From Chara braunii (taxonomy: Eukaryota; Streptophyta; Charophyceae; Charales; Characeae), in the NCBI GenBank assembly GCA_003427395.1, contig BFEA01000567.1, positions 207,525 to 255,458 of the forward strand: a stretch of 47,934 nucleotides of DNA. The letters are read 5' to 3'. Both the position numbers and the translations under genes were made by a program. Of this stretch, positions 20,499 to 31,880 are shown piece after piece. The number at the start of each line of letters is the position of its first letter. Position 1 is the first letter of the stretch. Under the pieces are notes generated by a model that did no database searches, had not been told where the DNA came from, and saw nothing but the letters and a program-made list of their open reading frames with translations.

Positions 20499-21700
20499 CT
20501 GTGACCTCGGCCATAGCTGGTACGTCGAGCAACCATTCGTATCTTAGTCACAATTATGAGGAGCGATGACCCGATCTAGGCAACGACCGCGAGGAGTGGC
20601 CTCAAGATCATAAGTGCTTCAACGATGACGAGGGGCAGCCATGCCACTACCAGCAAGACTTCGATCGCAATCATGCCAGTGGCGATGTCTACAGCAAGCA
20701 GCAGCGACACGACCCCGCTGCCAGATTAATCAAATATGTAAAATGAGAATGAATCTTTACCTGGAACAAGGGAAGATACATTCACTTTAAGCCATCCCCC
20801 CCCTCACGCATCCTCTGCACACCGTAGCTCCAAATCTGTTGCCCCACCCCCGTAAATCTGACACCTTCATTGAACTCACGGCAGCCAGAAACCCCAAAAT
20901 GCACCATCATCCACCTATTTCTGCTAAGTATCGAGGGGATTCCAAATTTCCACTCCGTCATAATCTTGTTGCTTGATAGCTCCGGGCAGCCCATCACCTT
21001 TATAGCGCCCAAACCAATGATCCACCGGCCAAACTAACACTCTCATTCAACTCGCAATGGCCAAACCCCCCCAGTTAGCATGTTTCCTCGCCCATTGGGA
21101 AATGAGCGAGATAGGCTATCTCCAGTCCCGCTATATTCTCTCTCTCTTCACCCTCAGTGCACTCACCTTCTCTTTTACCTTCCCTTCTACTAACTTTCCT
21201 GCCATTCTGAATGCAGATTCAAGGTCACCATGGCAAAAAAAAACAAGCTAGCACCTTCTCCCGCTCCATTCCTTCAAGGAACGAACAAGAATGACTTTTT
21301 TCCTCCCTCTTCCCCTCTTTTGTTCGCCATGCTCTTCTTTTTCTTCGTTTTCTGTTGTTGTCCACCCGATCATGCACTTCTTCGTTTAGCGTTGCTCCTA
21401 GTGCAACTCTCCACACACAGTCCGTATTCTAAAAACTAGACTCTACTATGGCGTGCAGTCATACCTCGTGACTCTTGACTTCGACTAATGAGGCAGGCCC
21501 TACGAAAGCTCCCAACCCACTGAAAAATCGAGCGAATGTGGTCTTAACCTACCACTTGGTTCATTCGCTCGACAATGGGGGAGTTGGAAAAAAAAGAGGA
21601 AAATCAGACCTAGAGATCTCGGTGATTCCGAGATTCACCTAAGAGCATACCGGGCGCTACCCTGCTCTTTCGATATTGAAAAACCCTCAATATACTCTCA
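20499..21700. other. Non-coding stretch with one hairpin
   Basis: I see no gene. At 21529-21571 CGAGCGAATG and CATTCGCTCG form a perfect 10-bp stem around 23 bp, with weaker outward pairing (CCCAACCC near 21511 against GGGGAGTTGG near 21578). This may be the end of a small element or just a local palindrome. Confidence 0.4.
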
Positions 21701-21701
21701 C

Positions 21702-21747
21702 AAAAAAAAAAAAAAAAAGAAAAAAAAAAAAAAAAAAAAAAAAAAAA
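21702..21747. repeat. Poly(A) tract with one G
   Basis: Seventeen A, one G and then 28 A. A second-strand poly(T) reading is equally possible. It lies just before the tRNA-like array, whose units read on the minus strand, so it would be downstream of that array and could be its A-rich tail. Confidence 0.8.
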
Positions 21748-21770
21748 CAGAAAAACCGTACTCAACCCTT

Positions 21771-22287
21771 GGCCTGAGCACAGTAAGATTCGAGCTCAAA
21801 ACCTGTATTTTAGTGGTTCGAGGGTGCACCAGATGAGCAAGGCCCATCATGCCAAGGCACAACCTGAGCCATGTGGGATCAAACTCGAGCCTGCATTTTG
21901 CCAGTTCATGGTCGTATCGAATGAGCTGGGTCAGGCAATGCCAGTCCCAACGAGCTTCCGTAGGTGGAAAGACAAAGCCAAGGGCACCGGCCGACCCTAG
22001 GTAAATCAGAATTGTAGCGTTTTACTCATTTGCTTTCAGCGGAGCTCAGACTCAGGTCTGTACTTCAACAGTTCGTAGGTTTATCAAATGAGCTAGGCCC
22101 GTCCGCTGCTGTTCCTATAGGCCTATTTTTCACAGTCCGCGGGTGTACCAGTCTGAGTTAGGTCCTCAGTTGCTGGTCCCAAAGGCATGTTCTCAGCAGC
22201 TCGCAGTGTGCCAACTGAGCTAGACCCGTAGGTGTTGGTCCCACATGTTTGTTCAACAGTTCATGGGGGTACCACTGAGCTAGGCCC
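21771..22287 (-). repeat. Array of about six tRNA-like units
   Basis: Read on the minus strand, the stretch contains about six degenerate units that each begin like a tRNA: GGGCCTAGCTCAGTGGTAC at 22269-22287, and related starts near 22227, 22165, 22100, 21931 and 21845. The TAGCTCAG-x-GG core is the D-arm/A-box pattern. Several units go on to an anticodon-arm-like CATGAACTG step and a T-arm/B-box-like GAGCTCGAATC or GAGTTTGATCCC. In the unit at 21771-21845 the ends GGGCCT and AGGCC can pair like an acceptor stem. No unit looks like an intact tRNA. The best reading is a tandem array of tRNA-derived pseudogenes or a tRNA-derived SINE, ending in the poly(A) tract. Confidence 0.5.
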
Positions 22288-24850
22288 GCCGACAGCCTGA
22301 GCAGTTCCCACAGGCCTAGTCACACCCAACAGCAGGTTGAGGTTAATGGCGGTGTATCCCCTGGTCATGGCTGCCCAGGCTTCCACCACCCCGCGGGTCC
22401 TGGTGCAGATTTTGGCGACAGTAGCAAATATTCAAATAAAAACCTTGAAGGCCTAAGTGGGGAAGGGCTCCATGTGAATCCATTGTTGGGACAACTTGCC
22501 ACACAACCAACACTGCGGCAGCCTCCCACTGACGCCCCCTAGCCCCACCCAGCTCAGGCATAGTTCATCATCTTACGTGTCCCAGCGGACACTCTCACAC
22601 CCAAACCTATCACAGCAAACCGTGGATGGCGGACGGTGCGCCCGCAGTGACCCCCGCCACCAACTTGAAGGTTTCTTTCCACCAGGCTGTTGGGCTAATT
22701 ACCCACGGGATCGCATGCACATTTAACTTCCCGGTCTAAGTATCAAAACGAGAAGACACGGGAATTTTGCCAGCATCCAGGACACACCGGAACCCGAACG
22801 GGCCCGTCGAAAGAGGCGTGTCATTAAGGTCCTCTACTACCGCGACAGTCACCCGTGCCTGACAATGTCGTGATTGAGCCAGGCCCGTTGGTCCCGACGT
22901 CAGTCTCGGAACTGATAACCGAGTCAAAGATATAAAAAAAAGTAAAAAATAAATAAATAAATAAAATAAAATAATAAAATAAGTATAAATGCTAGGTAAC
23001 ACAAAAAACGTCAGGGGACTAGGGGCCGCACGTCCCACTGACCTGCCATGTCGTGTCCTGCTGACCTGCCATGCAGCGTCCTGCTAAGCCACTCATGCTT
23101 GCGCCTCGTCGTTGATACCCCGCGCTCGCCGCTCACCCGGGCAAAGACTCAACTCTCACGCGCGAGCACGCCGTCAAACTTTGGAAGACGCCACATCGGC
23201 GTAACTTGCAAAAAACACGGCAAATACCCTTTGTAAGGGTATTTGGTACGACAACGCGAACCGACGCACTGGGAGGCTGAAGTCCCAAGCGCGACTCGTC
23301 GTCGGTCGACTAGGACGCATCCCACATACCACGCGTTACACCACAATACTCACACACACGGAACGACACAAAGCAAACAACACAACAACACACCTAGTCC
23401 CTTTTGTAGCCATCCCATAACCTTCCGAAGCGGAAAATCGGATAGGCGACGCACGTGAAACTTAGTATAAACCACACGGACTCAGAGTCTTCCCATATCG
23501 ACTAGCAATGCATGAATACGCAACCAGTCGGAATGATGGCGTACCTATGTAGTGTCCATAATCAAGCGGTCCCTCGTGGATCCGAGTACCGCTTACGACA
23601 CTCAAGTGTCAATCTCGAAGTATCGTGAGGGTCGACACCTTCACGATATTACACGGTTGAAGGAACAGTCGTTAGGCTCCCGCGACAACTTCGACCCTTA
23701 GGTTGAGTGTCCTGATGGGAAGGGCAAATAGACTATGCGCGGGGGGTGATCCCTTCCACGCGGAATCTAGGACCTGGGATGTCCTGGACAAGGATCTCGA
23801 ATCCAGACTCAGGACCAACATCCGACCAATAAATTTTAAGAAGGAAAACCGTAAAGGAAGGGAGTCTCCTTTCCTCCTTCAATTTCAACCCCAATTAAAC
23901 CCTTAAGCGTGGGCTCTTTAGGCCACACAAACACTCAAACATAGGTATGTACGTATATATATAGAGAAGAATAAATATGTGATGATTACTTCTCACAATT
24001 ACGGTGAGACTCCTCTCAACCATATATATATGTATGTGATCGCAGACAGTCAATTTCAAAGTCCGAGCCACAAAACATACATGCAATCACATCAAAGAAT
24101 CAACCAAAAACCCACACAATACACAGGAGCAACTTCAACCATTCTCTATACTCATACCCATTGCTTTAGCCATGCAAATCCCAGCCTTTGTCCAACCTTC
24201 CAAAATAAGTACTCAGTATCTTTGTGAAATGGCCATTCAATAAAAGTCTGGGTGGAAACCTTAATAAAACAATTAAAATCACCATGCTAAAGCTTTTGGT
24301 TTGGGTAGTCGAGACTGTATTGGAGTTGAGTCGTAAACCGACGAATCGACAACCGACATGTTATCAATGATAAAAGAAGATGAACCTTGTTGGATCAAGC
24401 TGATCAAGTCCAAATCTTGAATCAGAATGATCAAAGGGACTTGTACCATGAAACATGTTAATGCTCAAGCTAAATCATCAGTGTATGGGGAACAAATCTC
24501 CATAACACATTCTTACTCAAAGTTGTTAGCCAACTAAGTCTAAGCCTACCCCTAAATCAGTGTCCAAGGAAAAAGGGTAGACCTTTGGCAGAGACTCCCC
24601 TATTCAGGGTGGGTTGCCAAAATTGTCACCTGTCAAAATATAATTTATCTTCTCTAGATTAAGAAATTTTCGGCAGCGCTTCCCGTAGGAAAAATGTCTT
24701 TTTATAATTTATACTAACTTAAATATGAGAACTGAAACAAAATCTAATTTTTGGAAGTCAAATTTTGTCTAACTCCCTGAATAAGTACAAATTTGGGCAG
24801 CATTTCCTTTAGAAAGGTAGACTTCTCATATTTATACTAAGTCAGGTATG
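22288..24850. other. No gene seen; AT-simple repeats and a perfect hairpin
   Basis: Only short, featureless open frames occur. An A/T simple repeat (AAATAAATAAA type) lies at about 22930-22985. At 23221-23245 an 11-bp perfect inverted repeat with a 3-bp loop occurs (CAAATACCCTT, TGT, AAGGGTATTTG). Around 24650-24840 two segments with similar wording (TTTGGGCAGCATTTCC and TTTTCGGCAGCGCTTCCC) suggest a local diverged duplication. Confidence 0.4.
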
Positions 24851-24858
24851 AACTCAAA

Positions 24859-25534
24859 TACGGGTAGCACACCGTACGCATACGCAGTGTGTACGCTTAC
24901 GTACTGCATGATACTCGTACGAACCCAAAATCGTCTGTACTCGTACGTAAAAAAAATAAATATGTTGTGCAGGATAATGATACAAACAACGTTTGCCTGG
25001 GAGTCATACCCAAATTCCCAATCAATTTTGATTTAAAAATAAAAGACCTTAAAAAAAACTTTAAAATAATAATAACAATAATAATAAACTATTTTAAAAT
25101 AATTTTAAAATTATTATGATAATATTACCTTTTTTTAAGTTTTAATTTCTTACTCGAGTTTGATTGGGAATTTAGGAATGACTCCCAGGTAAAAGTTGTT
25201 TGTATCACGTTTCTGCATAACATATATTTGTTACAGAAGTTTGTTTTAATTTTTTCTATTTTTTTTTTTCCACTTTTTATTTCAATTTATTTATTTTTTG
25301 TGTCTTTGATTTTTCACTCGATTTTGATACTTCATTTTGTGATGAGTCTCTGGCAAAAATTATTTGAAATATCATTTTGCATAACATACTTTTTTTTATA
25401 TTTTTCGATGACTTTTTTTTTTTTTTTTTTTTTTTTAACGTATTCCCACGTACATGAGTACGTGTACGGGCGTACGTGTCGCGTACGTGTATGCGTGTAC
25501 ACGCAACCCGCGTACACGTACGCCGTGCAACCCA
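24859..25534. mobile_element. hAT-like MITE with CGTACG-rich terminal inverted repeats
   Basis: The left end (TACGGGTAGCACACCGTACG) and the inward-read right end (CTGGGTTGCACGGCGTACG) are imperfect inverted repeats that continue as CGTACG-rich arms. Eight-bp flanks AACTCAAA (24851-24858) and GACTCAAA (25535-25542) differ at one base, which fits a hAT target duplication. Inside, a second, long inverted pair brackets an AT-rich loop (about 24959-25030 against about 25155-25230, sharing GATACAAACAAC and CCTGGGAGTCAT). No transposase is encoded. Confidence 0.6.
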
Positions 25535-25595
25535 GACTCAAACATAAAACTTGCAAAATTTAACTAACTCCTTAGATTTGTAGAAATTTCGGCAA

Positions 25596-25596
25596 C

Positions 25597-25672
<76 letters not shown>

Positions 25673-25752
25673 NNNNNNNNNNNNNNNNNNNNNNNNNNNN
25701 NNNNNNNNNNNNNNNNNNNNNNNNNNNNNNNNNNNNNNNNNNNNNNNNNNNN

Positions 25753-25849
<97 letters not shown>
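25596..25849. repeat. GA microsatellite with 80-bp assembly gap
   Basis: Near-perfect GA repeats fill about 77 bp before and about 97 bp after a run of 80 N (25673-25752). The true length of the repeat is unknown. Long Ser-Leu frames on the minus strand are products of the repeat and are not genes. Confidence 0.95.
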
Positions 25850-25850
<1 letters not shown>

Positions 25851-28229
25851 CGGAATACTGCAGGGCCAACACCTGGAAACGAGCGCAACACTGCATGTAG
25901 GCAAGCAAGTGATGCACAACCTCACACCCCTCGTGGCGTTCTGTACTTCGAATGCCGATCAGAGTAGTTGGGGGTGTGATCGAGGATTTTTGGCCGTGGG
26001 GTGAATCACACGGGCGAAATGAGGGATTCTTGTTTCGGGCTGAGGGTTGCCTTGTTGGGGGTTCGATCCGTCGTCAAGTGCAAGGGACGGAGGAACAGAT
26101 CGTTCTAGAGTGACCAGCAACGAAAACTCGAAAAGGAAAAAGAAGCAAACGACATCGAAAAAGGAGGATGAGGGAGCACAGTTTTTCCGCTCCCTACTGC
26201 GTTTGGTTCACGCGGCCCTATGGGCGGTCGCTCCGGAGTCGGGTTTCAGGCCTCGGTGTCAGACACGTCGAACCCTCGCGGATGACCTTGTGCGGGGTCG
26301 CTTGGGGTCGGGCGGGCCAAGGGAACCTAGGTTCGAAAGTTAGCCGGGAGCACACCCGCATTGCGGGAGAGTTTTGGGAATCGAGCCACACCTTCGTATC
26401 CCAGGACTAGTCTTCGTCAGGAACACGAGTCTCGCTGACAACACCAACGACAGTTAAATCGAGGCCGCCACGTGGCGTGGGCCGCGGACCAGGGCAACAC
26501 AGTCAGATCGGTGTAGGGCAATACTAAGGGAGGGGAAGAAAACTGATCGATCAATACAAACCCACTCCCTCTGATATGGCAGGTTCAGGCGGTGTTATAC
26601 AAATGAACTTGCTAAGTTCGTCGCAAAGCGCTCGACACGTCAGCGTCGTAGTACACGTTGTCATCGTCTGCGATGGGGAAGGTCGACAACACACTGTGAT
26701 GGACCGATACGAAGGTCGAGCACGGGCAGGGACCCGCGCTCACGTCCACCGAGACGAATGCGGCCTCCATGTGACGATCCGCGAAACTGTGCCTTGCTCT
26801 CTCTCTCTTTCTCTCTCTCACCCTCTCTCTGCGTCAACCTGAGTGTTGGGTCGGGGTTTTGGGGTTCTGTCGAGTCGCAGAGATATCAACTGCATTGTGG
26901 AGACGTGAACGATTGATCGCTCCGGTTATCCCGTTTCGCCCGGATCCTGCGTCGCTCGGATGGGAGGGGGAGCGAGAAGAGGTGGGCAAGTGGTCTCGCA
27001 CATACACGTGGCATTGAAGGCGAAAAGGGGCTCGGGGAAGGGAGGAGGGACCAACGTGCTCATGCACTCATGTAGACGGTCGACACCCAGCAATCCCTAT
27101 TGTCGCGCACGGAAGCGCGCCCACACACGTATTCATAAAGCCCTCCTGGACAATAAGACATTCAACATCCATAGGCTCTCATACCACAACATGCATACAA
27201 CAGAATACCCAAACTGTGGGACCTTGCACACATCACACTGGGACAAAGCAGCAATGGAGATAAAAGCGAGCTCCTTGGTATACAAAAATTTCTCACACGA
27301 CTGGCCGCCCTGGGCCCAACCCCCAATCCGTCAGAATTGCCGACAACCATAGCCACAAGGCCCTTCTGCTGTCGGCGTTCGATCTCCACCACTGCTCAGT
27401 CCCTCCGACCGTCTTACCCCAAGTCTATCGCTAAGCCCGCCCCACGTCGTCACTCCGCCCGTCACTTAGGCTCGTCAAGCCTGTTCAACGCCACGGACCT
27501 CGCGCATAGCTCGCGCAGCATTGCAGCCGAGATCAGAGAGAGGGAGAGGGAGGGGTTGCGAGAATTTATAGTGCTGAAGGCGGCGGAGAGCCAGCGTGAG
27601 GTGCAGGCAGCCTGGGTTGTAGACGAGCAGGGCAAAAGAAGGGTTGGGGTTCCAGAAGGGTCGAAGGAGGCGAGTCGAACGATCTGTGTGATTGGGGTGG
27701 TTGTTCAAGTGGTGCTCGCCTTCCGCTCTTACCACCTTGATCGGACCATCCCAATCACCCAGCCAATCGTTCGCGATGATGGGTAAGGAGAGGATTGGAC
27801 TTCGATTGGGGGAAGATGAAGAGGCATGCAAGAAGGGAATGCGTGGCAAGAAGGGAAGATGGCGTGGGGGTGCAAAGCGGGCGAACGGGTTTACGCGGCG
27901 CGCAAAAAATTGAAAAACAGCCGCGCGCGCAAAAATTCAGAATTCCTACCCACACTAATTCCTAACTGTTTCTTGGATTTCTCGGCGGGCCGCTAACCGG
28001 CCACGCGAGGAAGACATCAGGGGCAGTCCCGAAAATGAAGAATAAGTTTCCGTTCTATCCCTCCTCTCTGCTCAAGGAAAAGGAAAAAAAAGGAGAAAAG
28101 AAGAAAAGGAAAAAAGAAACAAACCCCGTTCTTCCCAATCACCTAGAACCCGTACTTCGAGGCTTTACGCGGGATTCTCCCCTGAGGGTACGGGAAGCCA
28201 CTGAGTACGGATCCTGGCTTATCACAAGC
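25850..28229. other. GC-rich stretch without an identified gene
   Basis: Open frames of up to 149 codons exist (for example 27337-27786 with an overlapping minus-strand frame at 27475-27849), but none shows a motif that I recognise. They sit on opposite strands of the same GC-rich DNA, which argues for chance. I see no RNA gene or clear transposon end here. Confidence 0.35.
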
Positions 28230-28322
28230 ACGTGTTCTATTTGAATAGAACACCTGTCTGTTCAAAGATAACAAACGTATGTACTATTTGAATAGAACTC
28301 ATGTGCGTACTATTTGAATTTC
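28230..28322. repeat. Three spaced copies of CTATTTGAAT
   Basis: CTATTTGAAT recurs three times, twice extended to CTATTTGAATAGAAC. The first copy is part of a near-palindrome (GTTCTATT, TG, AATAGAAC). Spacing is uneven (about 47 and 26 bp). The function is unknown. Confidence 0.6.
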
Positions 28323-28483
28323 AGGGGGCAACTTCGAGAAATAGACTTCTTCAGGGAAAGCTGAAAAGTACATATGTGCGTTTTGTTTGGGGGGAAGACT
28401 GTAGGCCTACCCTCAAAACTTGCAGCCGCATGCACATCGTGTCGGGGGGGGGAATGGCTGGCACGACAACTCAGTACAAGGCC

Positions 28484-28709
28484 CAGGCCCCACCTTTGGT
28501 ATGTCTGTGTGAGAAAGAGGGACTCTGGTTGCCGCATGTGATGGAGGCTTGGCTCGGGACGAAGGTAGCAGGTGTAAGGCCCACCCCTAAGCTGCCCAGG
28601 CCCCACCTGCGGTATACCCGCGTGAGAAAGAGGTGACTTTGGTTGCCACATGTGGTGGAAGCTTGGCTTGGGATGAAGACAGTACGTGTAGGGCCCGCCC
28701 CTAAGCCGC
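28484..28709. repeat. Two tandem 113-bp units
   Basis: A unit starting CAGGCCCCACCT and ending near CCCCTAAGC(T/C)G occurs at 28484-28596 and again at 28597-28709. The copies differ at many positions but keep GTGAGAAAGAGG, TGGTTGCC(G/A)CATGTG and GGCTTGGCT. No coding role is seen. Confidence 0.75.
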
Positions 28710-29363
28710 GTTCCCTTCAGTCAGCGTGATATAACCTCGGAGGTCACGAGGCAACACGAAGGCAAAAATAGCTCCTTTGTGTGGCGTCCGTTACTGCATT
28801 TTTTCATATATGCAGCTTTATTTGCATTGCCATGCATGCTTCTATATTTCTGGATATGGCTTTATACAGTATGTCCGTCTGCGTTTATATGCTTTTATAT
28901 GCTAGTGTACCACTATATGCGTCTGTATATATATGTCGATGTGTGAGAGGATGTGATTGGCGCCGTATCATTGGATGCAGTGCACGGTTGCACAGGGGGC
29001 GAAGGATCCACTAACCACAGTAGGAGCTGATCGTCGAGCCAGTTGATCTTGGACCGTGCAGATCCGTCATCTTGACGGCTGACAATCCATCGGTTCAAAT
29101 TGAAGGTCACCCGGCTGGTTGTCTATCTATCCCCCCACAAGGCCGAGGGGTTGCTAGAAATCGGAGGACGATCGACTGAAATCGAAACGCCATTTTCGGC
29201 CGTCGATTCGCGTCGCGGGATCGAAAACCTACTGATTGAAATTTCTCATTCTGAAGAAAAGAGGAAAAAGAACGAACGTCCACGGGGGTGAGCTCGACAG
29301 AGCGGCGGCCATAAAAAGTGAATGACATGTTAGATTTACAATTATTACAATTACAGACAGATA

Positions 29364-29480
29364 GGGCCTCGCTGCACTACTCTCGAAATGTGCGAGAGTG
29401 AATCTTCCGCTAGAACATGGAAAGATACACGGCCATGATTTTTGTCTTTTGTGCATTTCAAGAGTAGTGCAGCGAGGCCC
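29364..29480. mobile_element. Palindromic MITE family M1, copy 1
   Basis: The element is 117 bp long. It starts GGGCCTCGCTGCACTACTCT and ends in the exact inverted repeat of those 20 bp. The pairing continues past one mismatch into GAAATG. A 3-bp target duplication ATA lies on both sides (29361-29363 and 29481-29483). The 3-bp duplication and GGGCC ends suggest a PIF/Harbinger-type (Tourist) MITE. Confidence 0.75.
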
Positions 29481-29607
29481 ATAGCCCATGAACACAACGT
29501 CATTATGCTTTGCTGAGCTGCCTGGGCGGAGAGCCTTTGCTCAGCTCAGTGGTGCGGCGACTTTTGAAACGGACGCCGGGCCCGATTCCCCCTGCTTTGA
29601 TAAAAAA

Positions 29608-29739
29608 CTGCCTCGCTTCACTACTCTCCAAATGTGCAAAATGCGACTGAATCAACCCCTAGAACATGGAAATATACATTGCCATCTTTTTTGTCTTTTG
29701 AGGATGTGGAGCGTAGTGCAGCGAGGCCCAGCGAGGCCC
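29608..29739. mobile_element. Palindromic MITE family M1, copy 2
   Basis: This is a diverged copy in the same orientation as copy 1. It has GCCTCGCTTCACTACTCTCC on the left, the shared interior CTAGAACATGGAAA, and GTGCAGCGAGGCCC on the right followed by a second AGCGAGGCCC. AAA on both sides fits a 3-bp duplication if the second terminus is taken as the end. Confidence 0.65.
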
Positions 29740-30150
29740 AAAAACAACGTCAAACGTCATTATTCTTTGAATTTTGTAATAATGTTATCGTTTTTCAAAT
29801 CGCCGTTTAGAATTATCGACCGTCAAATGAAACTACACTATTGTGCTGAGTGTTCGAATCCTGACGAGGAATATGGAATATGGATACCATAACGGTAGGG
29901 CCTTTTATTTCCAAAATCGGCATCCTATCAACCGCCAGATTTTTTATTTTTTATTTGATTTGATTTTATTATTATTATTATTATTATTATTTTTTATTTT
30001 TTTCAACCGCCAGATTACTCTACTACAGCGTCTCATATCTCATTAGCAAGGATCAAGAAGGGATCAAGAGATACGGACCCTAAGATATTGAAGATCGAAG
30101 GCCTGCTACGGTAGCAGAATCTCGGCCAAAGACATCGTTTGCCTATCTTT

Positions 30151-30272
30151 GGGCCTCGCTGCACTCCTCTCCACATGCACAACAGACAAAAAATACGGCG
30201 GTGCATCTTTCCATGTTCTAGCGAAAGATTCGTTCTCATTTTTCACATTTGGAGAGTAGTGCGGCGAGGCCC
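30151..30272. mobile_element. Palindromic MITE family M1, copy 3 (inverted)
   Basis: The 122-bp copy has ends GGGCCTCGCTGCACT and, on the right, GTGCGGCGAGGCCC. It is flanked by TTT on both sides (30148-30150, 30273-30275). Its interior (CTTTCCATGTTCTAGCG) is in the opposite orientation to copies 1 and 2. Confidence 0.75.
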
Positions 30273-30466
30273 TTTTTCTTTCTTTCTTTTTTTCCTACCA
30301 GTCTTCCGCCAGTCTCCCGCCCGAGGTATCAGCGGGCAACGGTTCACTTTCAGCGCATCCAGTCTGGTTCCAGTTGTGGGGTCCAGTTCGGCTCCGCCGA
30401 ATCCCCCCCCTCATGGAGGCACTGAATCCCGAACCTGCGTGAAGACCGAGCCTGACTCCGGGGCTA

Positions 30467-30553
30467 GGTCCCACTTACACGAATTAAGCGATATTGACCG
30501 GAGATAGCAAAGATCAACGGCCAGAATCTCTTTTAATCCGTGCAAGTGGGACC
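30467..30553. mobile_element. Small palindromic element family M2, copy 1
   Basis: The element is 87 bp long, with ends GGTCCCACTTACACG and CGTGCAAGTGGGACC, which are near-perfect inverted repeats. A second copy lies at 31796-31880. No clear target duplication is visible. It codes for nothing. Confidence 0.6.
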
Positions 30554-30819
30554 TTGCACCGCGGAATCTGCCGAAACTGCTGAAGGGTCGCCCAAGCCGA
30601 CACTTCTGGGTAATCACACGCGGGGGGGAAGGGGGGGGGGAAGGGAGGCGAGCGGTCGCTCTGTGGGCCAGACGGGCTTAGGTCAGGTAGTAAATGTGCT
30701 ATGCTTGCGGTTGGAAATGAGGAATGTAGCTGGGAAAAAAACCAGATGCGTTCAGTCGTGGCTCGAACACAAGTTCGGCGGGCCCTGCCGCTGCTGGCGG
30801 TGGGCCCACAAGGGAACGC

Positions 30820-31050
30820 TACCGGTAGTATAGTATGGATGGTGGCACTACTGGTAGTATGGATGTTGGGCCCACCAGGAAACACTACGGTTAGTACGGA
30901 TGGTGGCGCACCCTGGGTAGTAGGGGCAGACTACCGGTAGTATAGTATGGATGGTGGCACTACCGGTAGTATCGTATGGATGGTGGCACTACCGGTAGTA
31001 TGGATGGTGGCACTACCGGTGGTATCGATGGTGGCTTTACGGGTAATACC
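30820..31050. repeat. Minisatellite of 24/29-bp units
   Basis: About eight units built on ACCGGTAGTATGGATGGTGG alternate between a 24-bp form and a 29-bp form with an added TATAG or TATCG step. Two units contain longer insertions. In one frame the 24-bp form encodes an eight-residue Gly/Thr/Met repeat, but the 29-bp form breaks the frame, so coding is unlikely. Confidence 0.8.
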
Positions 31051-31267
31051 AGTACTCCTCCCCCTACCAACACTACCGGCGGAGGTAGGAAGTCCGGCAG
31101 GGCCGCCGTGGATCGAAGTCGAAGGCTGACGCTTGGTGAGGAGCCGGCGGGGATCGTGCGGCGCTTCCGCCTGGCACCAGAAAGGCGGAAACCAGGGGGG
31201 GGGGGAATTCCCTCCTGACCGTTCGGCTTGTCGGCTCCAGTGCATGCGTCCGTCTTTGGGTTTCGTT

Positions 31268-31385
31268 CAGGTACTCTCCAACAAACATGCACAAAAGACA
31301 AAAATCATTGCGCTGTATCTTTCCATGTGATAGGGGAAGATTCACTCTCGTTTTGCACATTTTCGAGAGCAGTGGAGCGAGGTTC
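31268..31385. mobile_element. Palindromic MITE family M1, copy 4 (inverted, degraded ends)
   Basis: The interior matches copy 3 (ATGCACAAAAGACAAAAATC, ATCTTTCCATGT), and the right end GAGCGAGG remains. The left terminus is reduced to GGTACTCTCC. No target duplication is recognisable. Confidence 0.6.
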
Positions 31386-31795
31386 TTTGTTCGGCACAAT
31401 TGAGAATTCTAGCCGTTGGAGTGTTTGCGCTTCGCTTCGATCTCTGGGGTAAGGGGGGCACCGTGCGCTACCAATTTGCCCGTCACCCCTCTTTCCCGCC
31501 GCCCCGCCCACCCACCCATCCACCCACACAACCAGCTACCTACCGTGCACACATATGGCAGGAAGGTAAGCAAAGACGGCGGAAGGAAACATGGCTCTCG
31601 CAAAAAAAAAAAAAGAAAAAAAAAAACAAAAAACCATGGCTCTCGCGTGGCGGGCCCAACGAATTCTACCCTCCTTTCACCGAAAGTTTCCCGCCATTCG
31701 TCGCCTCCAGCTTTTCGCTAGCTGCTGCCGTTCGATGCTTGATGCCATCCATACCCGCCGGCTGCGACCAACCCTACGTCCGCTGGGGCTGTGTA

Positions 31796-31880
31796 GGTCC
31801 CACTTACACGAATTAAGAGATATTAACCGTAGATAGGACAGATCAACGGTCAAAATCTCGTAATCCGTGCAAGCGGGACC
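31796..31880. mobile_element. Small palindromic element family M2, copy 2
   Basis: The element is 85 bp long and keeps GGTCCCACTTACACGAATTA on the left and CGTGCAAGCGGGACC on the right. The interior matches copy 1 (GATATT, GATCAACGG). Both copies have the same orientation. Confidence 0.6.

Noticed and set aside
25538-25925. Ser-Leu-rich frames of 117 codons on the minus strand
   Set aside because: They are translations of the GA/CT microsatellite and run through 80 unknown bases.
27337-27849. 149-codon plus-strand and 124-codon minus-strand overlapping frames
   Set aside because: They overlap on opposite strands in GC-rich DNA and contain no recognisable motif. Neither could be preferred.
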